Source: Brevibacillus centrosporus
Lineage (GTDB): Bacteria > Bacillota > Bacilli > Brevibacillales > Brevibacillaceae
NCBI RefSeq assembly: GCF_003710815.1
Contig: NZ_RHHP01000006.1
Span: forward strand, 62,001 to 126,000
Reading direction: 5' to 3'
Length of the DNA: 64,000 bases
The notes below the pieces were generated by a model, which searched no databases, was not told the origin of the DNA, and was given only the letters and a program-made list of their open reading frames with translations. This document shows positions 1 to 7,778 of this stretch, in pieces. Positions within the stretch are counted from its first letter, which is position 1. Every line of letters begins with the position of its first letter. Both the position numbers and the translations under genes were made by a program.

Positions 1-2
1 CT

Positions 3-725
3 GCCTTGGCGGATGCAGTAGAAGTGGCGACAGGCATCGAGCGTGTGCCAGGTGTTACCTACGCGGCTCTGGTTCCAAATGCAAAGGGATTGGAGCGGGC
101 GTTAACCGCCAATATCGATGAAGTATCGGTATTCATGTCAGCCAGTGAAACGCACAATTTGAAAAATATAAACAAGACACGCAAAGAAACCTATCCGATT
201 CTGGCGGAAACGACGAAGGCAGCTTTGGCGGCAGGCAAGTCGGTTCGCGGCTATGTTTCCACCGTTTTTGGTTGCCCCTATGAAGGCGCAGTCGCGGTAG
301 ATGAGGTCATTCGCGTAACGGAAACACTGCTGGAGATGGGCGTACAGGAAATATCGCTCGGAGATACGATCGGGATCGCACAGCCTAGGCAGGTGCAGGA
401 GGTGCTGGAGGTGTTGCTCCGACGCTTCCCGGAAGATAAGCTGGCGATGCACTTCCACGATACACGCGGTATGGCGATGGCGAATGTCCTCGTATCACTG
501 GAAATGGGGATGACCACCTTTGACAGCTCGCTGGGCGGGCTGGGCGGCTGCCCGTACGCTCCAGGTGCATCAGGGAATATCGCAACAGACGATTTGCTGT
601 ACATGCTGCATGGCCTTGGGATGCAGACTGGGATCGACACAGATAAATTGCTGGAGGCCGCTCGCTTCATACAGGGCAAAATGGGCCGTTCCTTGATGAG
701 CCACAGCATGCAGGCTTGCCAGTAA
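3..725 (+). CDS. mvaB: Hydroxymethylglutaryl-CoA lyase, C-terminal part
   Basis: Cleaves 3-hydroxy-3-methylglutaryl-CoA to acetoacetate and acetyl-CoA, the last step of leucine degradation, in the cytosol. The window cuts off the 5' end: the frame is open from base 3 and the 240 residues seen are about four fifths of the usual ~300. They carry the family's catalytic loop GGLGGCPY (about residues 178-185 of the fragment, with its Cys) and the metal-site stretch HFHDTRG. That loop argues against an isopropylmalate or homocitrate synthase. A bidirectional terminator follows directly, so this is the last gene of its operon. Confidence 0.95.
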   Translation, partial: ALADAVEVATGIERVPGVTYAALVPNAKGLERALTANIDEVSVFMSASETHNLKNINKTRKETYPILAETTKAALAAGKSVRGYVSTVFGCPYEGAVAVDEVIRVTETLLEMGVQEISLGDTIGIAQPRQVQEVLEVLLRRFPEDKLAMHFHDTRGMAMANVLVSLEMGMTTFDSSLGGLGGCPYAPGASGNIATDDLLYMLHGLGMQTGIDTDKLLEAARFIQGKMGRSLMSHSMQACQ

Positions 726-730
726 AAACG

Positions 731-792
731 AAAAAAGCACAGCGACCAGAAGGAGCATGGAGAACATGCCCTCAAGGCTGCTGTGCTTTTTT
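731..792. terminator. Bidirectional terminator
   Basis: A perfect 13-bp inverted repeat (731-743 with 780-792) carries A-run and T-run ends, so it can end transcription from both sides. It sits between the converging HMG-CoA lyase and VOC genes. Confidence 0.85.
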
Positions 793-803
793 TACAGGGG
801 AGA

Positions 804-1220
804 TTATTGCTGCGCCGCGTTTTGATCCATGTACACGATTTCCCACAGATGACCGTCCAAGTCCTGGAAGCTCCAGGCGTACATAAAGCCGTGGTCAACA
901 GGCTCATTATAAGGAGTCGCACCTGCTTCCAGTGCTCGGTTCACCAGCTCATTTACTTCATCGCGGCTGTCCGCGGACAGTGCCACGATCACTTCTGTTT
1001 GGCGAGTAGCGTCCACGATTTCTTTCTTTGTGCTCTGAATGAAAGAGTGGAAGAACTCCTCTACCAGCAGCATAGCGTAAATACTGTCGCTGATGACCAT
1101 GCAGGCTGCTTGTTCATTGGTGAACTGCGGGTTGAACTCGAAGCCTATCTTGGAGAAAAACTCTTTTGTTTTCTCCAGATCTTTGACCGGGAGATTGACG
1201 AAAATATTGTTCGTTGCCAT
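804..1220 (-). CDS. VOC (glyoxalase/dioxygenase superfamily) protein
   Basis: A 138-residue single VOC domain protein with the usual beta-alpha-beta-beta-beta halves and a C-terminal DLDGHLWE metal-ligand strand. Substrate unknown; members of this type include PhnB-like and antibiotic-binding proteins. The start chosen is the ATG at 1220 because AGAGGTG lies 7-8 bases upstream; a longer frame to 1292 lacks a ribosome site. A clear paralogue of the same length lies at 10454-10870 (shared NLPVK, NPQF, DHGFMY and DLDGHLW stretches). Monocistronic, converging on HMG-CoA lyase. Confidence 0.85.
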   Translation of the reverse strand: MATNNIFVNLPVKDLEKTKEFFSKIGFEFNPQFTNEQAACMVISDSIYAMLLVEEFFHSFIQSTKKEIVDATRQTEVIVALSADSRDEVNELVNRALEAGATPYNEPVDHGFMYAWSFQDLDGHLWEIVYMDQNAAQQ

Positions 1221-1336
1221 GATCCAATCACCTCTATGGTAAATTTCCTGTAGGAACAGGATGCACATGCTCATAAGGGAAGTAAACCACAAAAAGGGAG
1301 TGGATGTTTCTTCTGAATTGCTATTTTATTTTCCTA

Positions 1337-2056
1337 CTACGGTTTGCTAGCGCGGATGATGAGGAAATGCGGATGTGTCATGAGGCGTTCGTAGCTTTTC
1401 GCTGAATCAGGGAGCTTCTCGAGAAATTCGGGCACGGGTTGTGGCTCGATGAGGCGTTCGAGTGTAAAAAATTGAGTGGTTCGGTTGACAATTTCCTGCA
1501 AAGGACGGCGAAATATAGCCATCTCGACTCGTCCGGCTTCTTTTTTGTTCCATACGTCCAGCAGCCATTCGTGTGTAAAATAATCGGGGCGCTGGAACAG
1601 GGTGAATTCCATAAATGGATGGTGGACAGAGAAGAGGAGCTGCCCGCCAGGCTTCAGGATGCGCTGGAATTCGCGGAACGGGAGAGATAGATCCTCGATA
1701 TAGTGCAAGGTAAGCGAGCTGACGATGTGATGAAAGGACTCATCTGGGAAAGGGAGCGGAGTATTCAGATCATGTACGAGCACGGCTGCGTTTTCGCCCA
1801 CACGTCTTTGGGTAGCCGCAATCATCTCTGCATTCAGGTCTATTGCAGTAACGCTGGCGCCGCGATTTAACAGCTGCTCCGTATACCATCCTGCTGCACA
1901 ACCAGCGTCCAGCGCGGTCAATCCCGTCATATTCTCGGGTAGCTGCTCCAGCATGGCTGGTCGCTCGTAAAACGCATTAAAGCCACTCTCGGTATCTACA
2001 TTTTTTTCGTAGTCTAGCGAAAGCCTTGCATAGGCATCGATGATTTTCTGTTTCAC
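1337..2056 (-). CDS. Class I SAM-dependent methyltransferase
   Basis: A 239-residue cytosolic methyltransferase of the Methyltransf_11/25 type. The SAM-binding motif I is LDAGCAAGWY (about residues 45-55), followed by the acidic end of strand 2 (AIDLN) and the LSSLTLHYIED motif; the C-terminal half gives no substrate clue. I chose the GTG at 2056 because GGAGGTG stands 6 bases upstream; a longer frame to the ATG at 2119 has no ribosome site and adds 21 polar residues. Single gene, divergent from the acetyltransferase at 2223. Confidence 0.85.
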   Translation of the reverse strand: MKQKIIDAYARLSLDYEKNVDTESGFNAFYERPAMLEQLPENMTGLTALDAGCAAGWYTEQLLNRGASVTAIDLNAEMIAATQRRVGENAAVLVHDLNTPLPFPDESFHHIVSSLTLHYIEDLSLPFREFQRILKPGGQLLFSVHHPFMEFTLFQRPDYFTHEWLLDVWNKKEAGRVEMAIFRRPLQEIVNRTTQFFTLERLIEPQPVPEFLEKLPDSAKSYERLMTHPHFLIIRASKP

Positions 2057-2222
2057 GCGGTGCACCTCCGTTAAAAACTTATTTTTGTTCGGGTTGTGAT
2101 GATTAGACTTTACATCCATCCAGGAAGATTGCTATTTTCTAAACAGAGGAAATGGCATCCAGGCTTTGAAAATCCGTACTCATCCATTGCTTTGCTCACT
2201 TCAAGAAGTGGAGGTTCCCTTT

Positions 2223-2714
2223 ATGCTAAACATACGAAATGCAAAAATGGAAGATTTGCCTCAGCTTGTAGCCATTGAACAGCTTTGCTTTTCAAAAGAA
2301 GAAGCAGCAACGAAAGAAGCGCTGGAAAAGCGTATTGCGTCCATTCCAGATAGCTTTTATGTAGCGGAAGAGGATGGGGTCATTGCGGGTTTCGTGAACG
2401 GCCCTGTGATTGAAACAGCATTCATAACCGATGATTTATTTCGGGGCAGTAAGAAAAACCCCGCGACTGGCTGGCATCAAAGCATCTTGGGGTTAGCTGT
2501 TTCTCCTCATTTTCAAAATCGTGGAGTAGCAGCAAGACTGCTGACGCATCTAGAAAACGAAGCAAGAGAGAAAAAACGTAAAACAATTACACTTACATGT
2601 AAAGAGAATTTCATTCATTTCTATGAAAAACTGGGATATATCAACAAAGGTGTCTCGAGCTCTAAACATGCTGGCGTTACTTGGTACAACATGAGTAAAG
2701 AATTGCTGCCATAG
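2223..2714 (+). CDS. GNAT family N-acetyltransferase
   Basis: A 163-residue acetyl-CoA-dependent N-acetyltransferase. The acetyl-CoA loop is visible as LGLAVSPHFQNRGVAARLL (motif A, about residues 83-101), and the C-terminal FYEKLGYINKG is the usual motif B. The resemblance is to AANAT/RimI-like members acting on small amines or protein N-termini; the substrate cannot be read. The ATG at 2223 is preceded by GTGGAGG; the frame is open further up to 2166 without a ribosome site. Single gene. Confidence 0.85.
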   Translation: MLNIRNAKMEDLPQLVAIEQLCFSKEEAATKEALEKRIASIPDSFYVAEEDGVIAGFVNGPVIETAFITDDLFRGSKKNPATGWHQSILGLAVSPHFQNRGVAARLLTHLENEAREKKRKTITLTCKENFIHFYEKLGYINKGVSSSKHAGVTWYNMSKELLP

Positions 2715-2827
2715 ACGCGCAAAGGCTGTCAACGAAAAACATCAAGTAACGGCTGCTGGTGATCAATCGGCAGCTGTTTTGTTACTCGCTAGTCATATTT
2801 TGTTTAGTAAAAATAATGGTTTAGAAG

Positions 2828-2848
2828 CCACCTTTGGGTGGTTTTTTG
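2828..2848 (+). terminator. Rho-independent terminator
   Basis: CCACC-TTTG-GGTGG hairpin followed by a T-run (2841-2847). It ends the acetyltransferase transcript just before the promoter box at 2854. A weaker hairpin lies at 2746-2785 (GTAAC with GTTAC outer arms). Confidence 0.75.
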
Positions 2849-2853
2849 TTTCT

Positions 2854-2877
2854 GTTCATATTGAGTTCACAGAGGTG
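2854..2877 (+). promoter_or_regulatory. Candidate response-regulator box, copy 1
   Basis: A 24-bp segment with two GTTCA half-sites whose starts are 11 bp apart, a spacing usual for OmpR/PhoB-type regulators. The same segment with 20/24 matches recurs at 5866-5889. Here the box starts 77 bp before the start codon of the exoprotein gene and there 80 bp before the DJ-1 gene. An AT-rich TATTAC that could be the -10 follows at 2878, so the box would overlap the -35 region. Binding by the regulator encoded at 3761 is inference. Confidence 0.6.
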
Positions 2878-2930
2878 TATTACAGTGGCACTATGCAGTT
2901 AAAGCGGGAATTCTCTGGAGGGAAATTTGA

Positions 2931-3758
2931 ATGTATAAATGGGTAATCGGAGCTGTTTTGTATGTGGCGCTGGTAATAGGTGGCTTTACGGTTTACGAAA
3001 AAGTGACTGCCGATGATAAACAGGCTGTTGCTTTGGCTAAGCAGGATAGCCATGAAAGTCACGGCGCGCAGGAGAACCATGGGCATGATACTGATTTGCA
3101 TAAAGGAGGTAATAGTGAAGTAAATACGTTTGTTCAAGCGAATGAAAATGAAATCAAGATTTATGTAAAAGACAAGGCGGGAAATCCAGTTCATGACCTA
3201 GAAGTAAATCACGAGAAAATTCTCCATTTTATTGTAGTGGATGAGCATTTGCAAAAGTATTACCACTTGCACCCGGAACAAACAGGAAAGGGGCAGTTTA
3301 CAATCAAAAGCACCTTGCCTGAAGGATTTTATAAGGCATTTATCGATATGAAGCCCAAAAATCTTGCTTACCAGGTAACGCCGGTCCCGTTTATCGTCGG
3401 CCATCCAAGTGTATCAGATCAGAACATTGGGATGAAGGTAGACAAAACGTTGACTCAACAGATCGATGGAGAAACCGTCACACTAAAGATGAGTAGCTTT
3501 GCGATCAATCAACCGGTCACGTTAACGTTTGATTTGGACAGAACCAACTTAACTACGTATTTAGGTGCCATGGGCCATGTGGTGATAGTAGACGAAGGTG
3601 CACAGCAGTATCTGCATGTTCATCCAGCTCAACAGGAGGAACCAGTATTTGAGACGCAGTTTGTGAAGCCCGGGATCTATAAAATTTGGGCGGAGTTCAA
3701 ACAGGATGGAAAAGTAAGGGCATTTCCTTTTGTAGTAGAAATAAAGGGAGAGAAATAA
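2931..3758 (+). CDS. Membrane-anchored His-rich protein with two HxHP Ig-like domains (FixH/YtkA-like)
   Basis: A 275-residue protein with one N-terminal membrane anchor (about residues 4-24) and an outside-facing rest. After the anchor comes a His-rich stretch (SHESHGAQENHGHD, about 39-58, five His), then two similar beta domains. The first contains YHLHPEQTGKGQF (about 104-116) and the second LHVHPAQ (about 225-231), each followed by a P-x-G-x-Y-K strand. The folds resemble YtkA/FixH-type exoproteins. The His clusters suggest metal binding, copper being the first guess, but this is inference. ATG with GGAGGG 8 bases upstream. First gene of an operon with the response regulator (2-base gap) and the kinase. 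Confidence 0.75.
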   Translation: MYKWVIGAVLYVALVIGGFTVYEKVTADDKQAVALAKQDSHESHGAQENHGHDTDLHKGGNSEVNTFVQANENEIKIYVKDKAGNPVHDLEVNHEKILHFIVVDEHLQKYYHLHPEQTGKGQFTIKSTLPEGFYKAFIDMKPKNLAYQVTPVPFIVGHPSVSDQNIGMKVDKTLTQQIDGETVTLKMSSFAINQPVTLTFDLDRTNLTTYLGAMGHVVIVDEGAQQYLHVHPAQQEEPVFETQFVKPGIYKIWAEFKQDGKVRAFPFVVEIKGEK

Positions 3759-3760
3759 CA

Positions 3761-4441
3761 TTGGCAAAGGTATTAGTGGTAGACGATGATGCTCATATCC
3801 GAGAGTTGGTCCGTTTGTATTTGGAGGATGAGGGCTTTGAAATAATCGAGAAATCGAATGGGGAGGAAGCGTTGCAATACGCTGAAAATCATATCGTGGA
3901 TCTGGTGATTCTCGATATAATGATGCCGAAAATGGACGGTTGGGTCTTATGCGAGAATCTCCGTGCATTTGGTGAGATGCCCATCCTGATGATTACCGCG
4001 AAAGGGGAAGCCACTGATCGCATAAAAGGATTTAAACTCGGCACGGATGATTATTTGGTGAGGCCATTTGATCCGGTGGAGCTGGTTCTTCGGGTAAAGG
4101 CTTTGCTAAAGCGGTACCGCATCTCTACTGCAAGCGAGATACAGCTGGGCACAATTACATTAGATCGTAAGCGTTATCAGGTCATCTACAGCAATGGACA
4201 AACCATGACACTTCCCATGAAAGAATTCGAGGTGCTGTACAAACTGGGCAGTAATCCCGGGCAGTTATTTACAAGGAGCCATCTGATTGAACACATCTGG
4301 GGTATCGATTATGAAGGTGACGATCGGACAGTGGATGTTCACATTAAGAGGCTTCGGGAGAGGTTTACTGACTGTGAGTCTGATTTTCGCATCGTCACGA
4401 TCAGGGGACTTGGTTATCGTCTGGAGGTGCGTCCGGATTAA
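3761..4441 (+). CDS. OmpR/PhoB-family response regulator with Arg for the conserved receiver Lys
   Basis: A 226-residue DNA-binding regulator: receiver domain (about 1-120) and winged helix (about 130-225). Acidic pocket DDD at 8-10, phosphoacceptor Asp52 in LDIMMPKMDG, and the Thr of MITAKGE are present. The almost invariant Lys of the DDYLVKPF motif is Arg here (codon AGG, in DYLVRPFDP), which is unusual. Starts at TTG 3761 with GGGAGAG upstream; the longer frame reaches back into the exoprotein gene. The stop codon overlaps the start of the kinase. It is likely to bind the boxes at 2854 and 5866. Confidence 0.9.
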   Translation: MAKVLVVDDDAHIRELVRLYLEDEGFEIIEKSNGEEALQYAENHIVDLVILDIMMPKMDGWVLCENLRAFGEMPILMITAKGEATDRIKGFKLGTDDYLVRPFDPVELVLRVKALLKRYRISTASEIQLGTITLDRKRYQVIYSNGQTMTLPMKEFEVLYKLGSNPGQLFTRSHLIEHIWGIDYEGDDRTVDVHIKRLRERFTDCESDFRIVTIRGLGYRLEVRPD

Positions 4442-5792
4442 ATCGCTGTATACCCGCGTCGTATTGGTCTTTATCTTTATTGTGATGCTGAGCTTGTTCG
4501 CAGCTTTTTTGATCAGCACCTGGATGTTTGAAGGGCGGACGCATCATTTTATAGAAGAAACGTTGGCGAAAGACGCTAAAAACATCATCGAAGCATATCA
4601 GTCGAACTCTTCTGCTGAGTTGGGATCATTTGTGCAAGGTTTTTCTGGTCTCTCTATTTATACGATCCAACTATACAATAAAGAAGGTGTGCCCCAGCTT
4701 GAAGAAAAAGAGCCCATACATGTGGAACAGAGTCAAATTCAGCAGGTGCTTGGTGGCGATATTGCACGCAGTCTCGATGCAGAAACGCACGGTCTCCCAA
4801 TCGTAGGGGTTCCTCTTTCCGTGAAAGGTGATCCCTACGCTTTGTTTCTCACATTGGATAAGAATACGGTAGAGCAAGAGCAAGAAAATATGCCTTGGAT
4901 TCATGCATTATATATTCTTGTTCTGCTTATTGGCAGCTTTCTGATTTTGATTGCCGCCCGCTATGTAGTAAATCCGATCATGCAGTTAACGGAAGCGACG
5001 AAGAGGATGGCAAAAGGGACCTTCGATTCGGCGAGCCTCCCCATGAATCGTAGGGATGAGATTGGTCAATTAAGCGTGAGTTTTCATGAGATGGCAAAAG
5101 AGCTGGCGAAACTGGATCAAATGCGTCAAGACTTTGTTTCAAGTGTCTCTCATGAGATTCAATCACCGTTAACTTCCATTTCAGGATTTACGAAAGCTTT
5201 AAAGCAGAAGAAAATGAGCGAAGAGACGCGTCTGCGTTATTTGACGATCATCGAGGAGGAGAGCGAGAGGTTATCCCGCTTGGGGCAAAATTTGCTTCAG
5301 CTCTCTTATTTACAGCAGGAGCAGCATCCATTAAAGGTGACTACCTACCAATTGGATGAGCAGCTGCGGAGGGCTGTCATCACTTTGGAGCCTTTATGGA
5401 CCGTAAAAGAAATCAACATGGTTGTTGATCTTGAGGCCATAACCGTTCATGCGGACAAAGATCAACTGGATCAGGTGTGGATTAACTTGCTGAACAACGC
5501 TATCAAATTTACTGCGCCTCACGGGACGATACGCATCCAATCGATGGGGAAAGCACAGCAAAATATCGTATCTATCACAGACAGTGGGATCGGGATCCCT
5601 CAAGAAGAACTTGCTGATATTTTCAAGCCGTTTCATAAAGTGGACAAAGCCCGTAGCAGCTCTGTAAAGGGAAATGGGCTTGGTTTATCCATCGTCAAGC
5701 AAATCATAGAAATGCATAACGGAGAAATCCATGTGTCTAGCAGTCTTGGTGCCGGAACCATTTTTACGGTCGCACTACCGCGTGAGAACTAG
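4437..5792 (+). CDS. Sensor histidine kinase, apparently starting at ATT
   Basis: A 451-residue membrane kinase partnering the regulator upstream. TM1 about 7-27, an outside sensor region about 28-155, TM2 about 160-180, HAMP about 181-233, HisKA with the phosphorylated His near 239 (SHEIQSPLTS), and a HATPase domain with NLLNNAIKF, DSGIGIP and GNGLGLSIV. No ATG, GTG or TTG stands at a sensible place. GGAGGTG (4423-4429) lies 7 bases before ATT 4437, giving M-K-S-L-Y-T-R-V, a typical kinase beginning, and ATTAA overlaps the regulator's stop. The only upstream alternative is TTG at 4410, too close to its purine run. Confidence 0.85.
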   Translation: MKSLYTRVVLVFIFIVMLSLFAAFLISTWMFEGRTHHFIEETLAKDAKNIIEAYQSNSSAELGSFVQGFSGLSIYTIQLYNKEGVPQLEEKEPIHVEQSQIQQVLGGDIARSLDAETHGLPIVGVPLSVKGDPYALFLTLDKNTVEQEQENMPWIHALYILVLLIGSFLILIAARYVVNPIMQLTEATKRMAKGTFDSASLPMNRRDEIGQLSVSFHEMAKELAKLDQMRQDFVSSVSHEIQSPLTSISGFTKALKQKKMSEETRLRYLTIIEEESERLSRLGQNLLQLSYLQQEQHPLKVTTYQLDEQLRRAVITLEPLWTVKEINMVVDLEAITVHADKDQLDQVWINLLNNAIKFTAPHGTIRIQSMGKAQQNIVSITDSGIGIPQEELADIFKPFHKVDKARSSSVKGNGLGLSIVKQIIEMHNGEIHVSSSLGAGTIFTVALPREN

Positions 5793-5819
5793 CAAACCAA
5801 CCTACGATTTTTCTAAAGG

Positions 5820-5852
5820 AAAAATATCGCCCGCGGGGGGCGGTATTTTTTT
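5820..5852 (+). terminator. Rho-independent terminator after the kinase gene
   Basis: Arms 5820-5832 and 5838-5850 pair over 13 bp with one G-T, loop GCGGG, T-run to 5852. It separates the kinase from the DJ-1 gene, which therefore has its own promoter. Confidence 0.85.
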
Positions 5853-5865
5853 GTCTATCCTATCC

Positions 5866-5889
5866 GTTCATATTCAGTTCATGGAGCTG
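5866..5889 (+). promoter_or_regulatory. Candidate response-regulator box, copy 2
   Basis: Matches the segment at 2854-2877 at 20 of 24 positions, again with two GTTCA half-sites 11 bp apart, and again about 80 bp before a start codon. A TTTATC/TATCGT stretch downstream may be the -10. Confidence 0.6.
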
Positions 5890-5945
5890 GTTTATCGTAA
5901 TTTGAGGAAACAAATACGAAAAATTAGGATCAGAGGAGAATCGAG

Positions 5946-7325
5946 ATGAGATCATTATTACGTATCGTTGTCTATGGAATAACGCTCGTTATCTTTTTCG
6001 GAGGGATCGGTGCGTTTGGGTATATTCACTCCAATCAGGGATATTGGCTCCCCACTCGGCAAACTTCGATGCCTGCTTTACAAGAGGTGAGCGTCCCTGA
6101 GCATCATCCGGAAAATCCTACAGTAGCAGTCATGTTATCCAATCCGACGACAGAGGTTTTTGATTTCATGGTTCCGTATGAAATGTTCGCGATGACGGGG
6201 GCTTATAACGTCTATGCAGTTGCCCCGGACAAAAATGTGAAGACACTTTCTGGCGGTTTGGATCTGATGCCGCACTATTCTTTTGATGAACTGGATCGCT
6301 TATTAGGAAAAAGTCCCGACCTAATAGTGATCCCGGCCATGCCTAGAGTTGACGAAGCCAAGTATAAACCAGTCCGGGAATGGATTCAAAAACATGCGGA
6401 TACGAAGCTGTTAAGCATTTGCGCTGGAGCGGTGAATCTGGCCGATACAGGTCTATTAAAAGGGAAAGAAGCAATCACAGACTGGAAAAGCTTCGATTAT
6501 GGCGAAATCAATAACTATCCTGAAACAAAGTGGAGAAGGGATGTGCGTTATGTCGAAGACGGGAATATCGTCTCTTCAGCAGCTCTCACCTCAGGAATCG
6601 ATGCTGTGCTCTATGTGATCTCCCAGCAAGTGAGCGAATCTACAGCGGAAAAAATAGCAAAAGAGATGAATTACCCTTTTTATCATTTCGTAAAAAATCC
6701 GAAGGTAGATCCTTATTATGTGGATGGAACCGAATTGATTTTTTGGTTCAACCAAGCATTCCAATGGAGCAAAAAGGACGCAGGGGTATTGTTGTATAAC
6801 GGGATGGATGACGGTGCACTTGCGACAATTTTTGATACGTATGCCGCTTCTGGAACAACAAGGGTCCACACCGTTTCAGACGCCAAGCAGCCTATCGTCA
6901 CGAAGTATCACCTTAACCTAGTCTCCAGATATCATATGTCGAATGCGCCGAAGCTGGATCGAATGTTCGTTCCCGGGGTGGAGGCGGAGTCTTTAGCTGC
7001 GGAAGATGTCAGCCAGTGGAACGAAAAGAGTAACAACGTGGTGCCACAGTTCATTCACAGCGGCTCCGCTGACCGATTTATCTTTGATGCTCCACTTGAA
7101 GATTTAGCCAAACAAGAAGACGTCCTAACCGCTAAATATGGTGCCAAGCGATTGGAATACCGTGCCACCCATTTAACATACGAAGGCAGTCCGTTTTCCT
7201 ATGAAGCTTTCGGTATCTCCGTTTTGCTTGGTTTAGCTGCATTTCTGACTGCTTTCCTTATTGATAGGCGATTCATTAATCGAAAAGGGAAGAGAGGTCC
7301 TCATCAAAATGGGCAGGGGAGTTGA
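5946..7325 (+). CDS. Membrane-anchored DJ-1/PfpI-family protein
   Basis: A 459-residue protein with an N-terminal membrane segment (about 5-27), a long outside part, a second membrane segment (about 419-438) and a short basic tail (RRFINRKGKRG) that should face the cytosol. Residues about 60-230 form a DJ-1/PfpI (class I amidotransferase-like) domain: VMLSNPTTEVFDF strand, then LLSICAGAVNLADTGLL with the nucleophile-elbow Cys. The stretch about 255-400 looks like a second, more degenerate copy (VLLYNGMDDGALATI). The family includes AraC-type ligand-binding domains and cysteine hydrolases; no activity can be assigned. ATG with AGAGGAG. Own promoter with the shared box, so probably controlled by the two-component system upstream. 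Confidence 0.8.
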   Translation: MRSLLRIVVYGITLVIFFGGIGAFGYIHSNQGYWLPTRQTSMPALQEVSVPEHHPENPTVAVMLSNPTTEVFDFMVPYEMFAMTGAYNVYAVAPDKNVKTLSGGLDLMPHYSFDELDRLLGKSPDLIVIPAMPRVDEAKYKPVREWIQKHADTKLLSICAGAVNLADTGLLKGKEAITDWKSFDYGEINNYPETKWRRDVRYVEDGNIVSSAALTSGIDAVLYVISQQVSESTAEKIAKEMNYPFYHFVKNPKVDPYYVDGTELIFWFNQAFQWSKKDAGVLLYNGMDDGALATIFDTYAASGTTRVHTVSDAKQPIVTKYHLNLVSRYHMSNAPKLDRMFVPGVEAESLAAEDVSQWNEKSNNVVPQFIHSGSADRFIFDAPLEDLAKQEDVLTAKYGAKRLEYRATHLTYEGSPFSYEAFGISVLLGLAAFLTAFLIDRRFINRKGKRGPHQNGQGS

Positions 7326-7348
7326 GAAGTTGTTAACGCAAAATAAGG

Positions 7349-7370
7349 ACCCTTAGGTTTCCCTAAGGGT
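7349..7370. terminator. Hairpin between convergent transcripts
   Basis: A near-perfect 9-bp stem (ACCCTTAGG with CCTAAGGGT) with a TT/TTC loop. On the minus strand it is followed by CCTTATTTT, on the plus strand by no T-run, so it best serves the minus strand. Confidence 0.55.
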
Positions 7371-7387
7371 TCGTTGATGGATGAGAA

Positions 7388-7708
7388 TCAGGATATCCTT
7401 ACCTCGAACTGGTCTGTCACTATACCGCCTTTACTATCGCTTGCTGTTACTTTCACAATGTCATAGGTCGAATTACCCGGAGCATCATGAAATACAATTT
7501 TTCCATAGTTTGGACTTGTAATATCATTGTTGAAAGTGTATACAAAGCCAGTTCCAAATTCAAACTCAATGGTAAAGGTTAGGCTGTCTCCATCGAGATC
7601 ATCAAAATAATCTGTAAGAGAAAGAAGTTGAGACATTCCATTAGGAGGGATAGTGACATCCGGAATTCCTGAACCTAAAACTATGGGCGCATTATTGCTA
7701 TTCTCAAC
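7388..7708 (-). pseudogene. Fragment of a surface protein with cadherin/Ig-like repeat
   Basis: The minus frame is open from 7708 (just after a TAA at 7709-7711) to a stop at 7388, about 106 residues. It reads NNAPIVLGSG, then SLTDYFDDLDGDSLTF, then VTASDSKGG near the end, the usual layout of a calcium-binding cadherin-like or putative Ig repeat of large bacterial surface proteins. There is no signal peptide and no ribosome site at the 5' end; an internal ATG at 7636 would begin in mid-domain. I read it as the C-terminal end of a lost long gene, cut off at about 7709, next to the intron relic. Confidence 0.65.
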
Positions 7709-7742
7709 TTATCCCATTCTGCTAAGGGTTTCGTTCGAGCCC

Positions 7743-7778
7743 ACACCGTGCGAGCGACTTTCATCGCACACGGCGTTC
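7743..7778 (-). mobile_element. Domain V relic of a group II (class C type) intron
   Basis: Read on the minus strand, this 36-nt segment has an 8-bp lower stem (ACGCCGTG with CACGGTGT), an upper stem capped by a GAAA tetraloop and a CGC in the place of the catalytic triad, as known for group IIC introns. One upper-stem base (CT for CA) spoils a pair. No reverse transcriptase frame is seen on the upstream side (7779-8075), so only the 3' end of the intron seems left. It ends about 30-35 bp before the surface-protein fragment on the same strand. Confidence 0.6.

Noticed and set aside
138-922. Long minus-strand frames under HMG-CoA lyase
   Set aside because: No ribosome site and low-complexity, non-family sequence; the plus strand is clearly coding.
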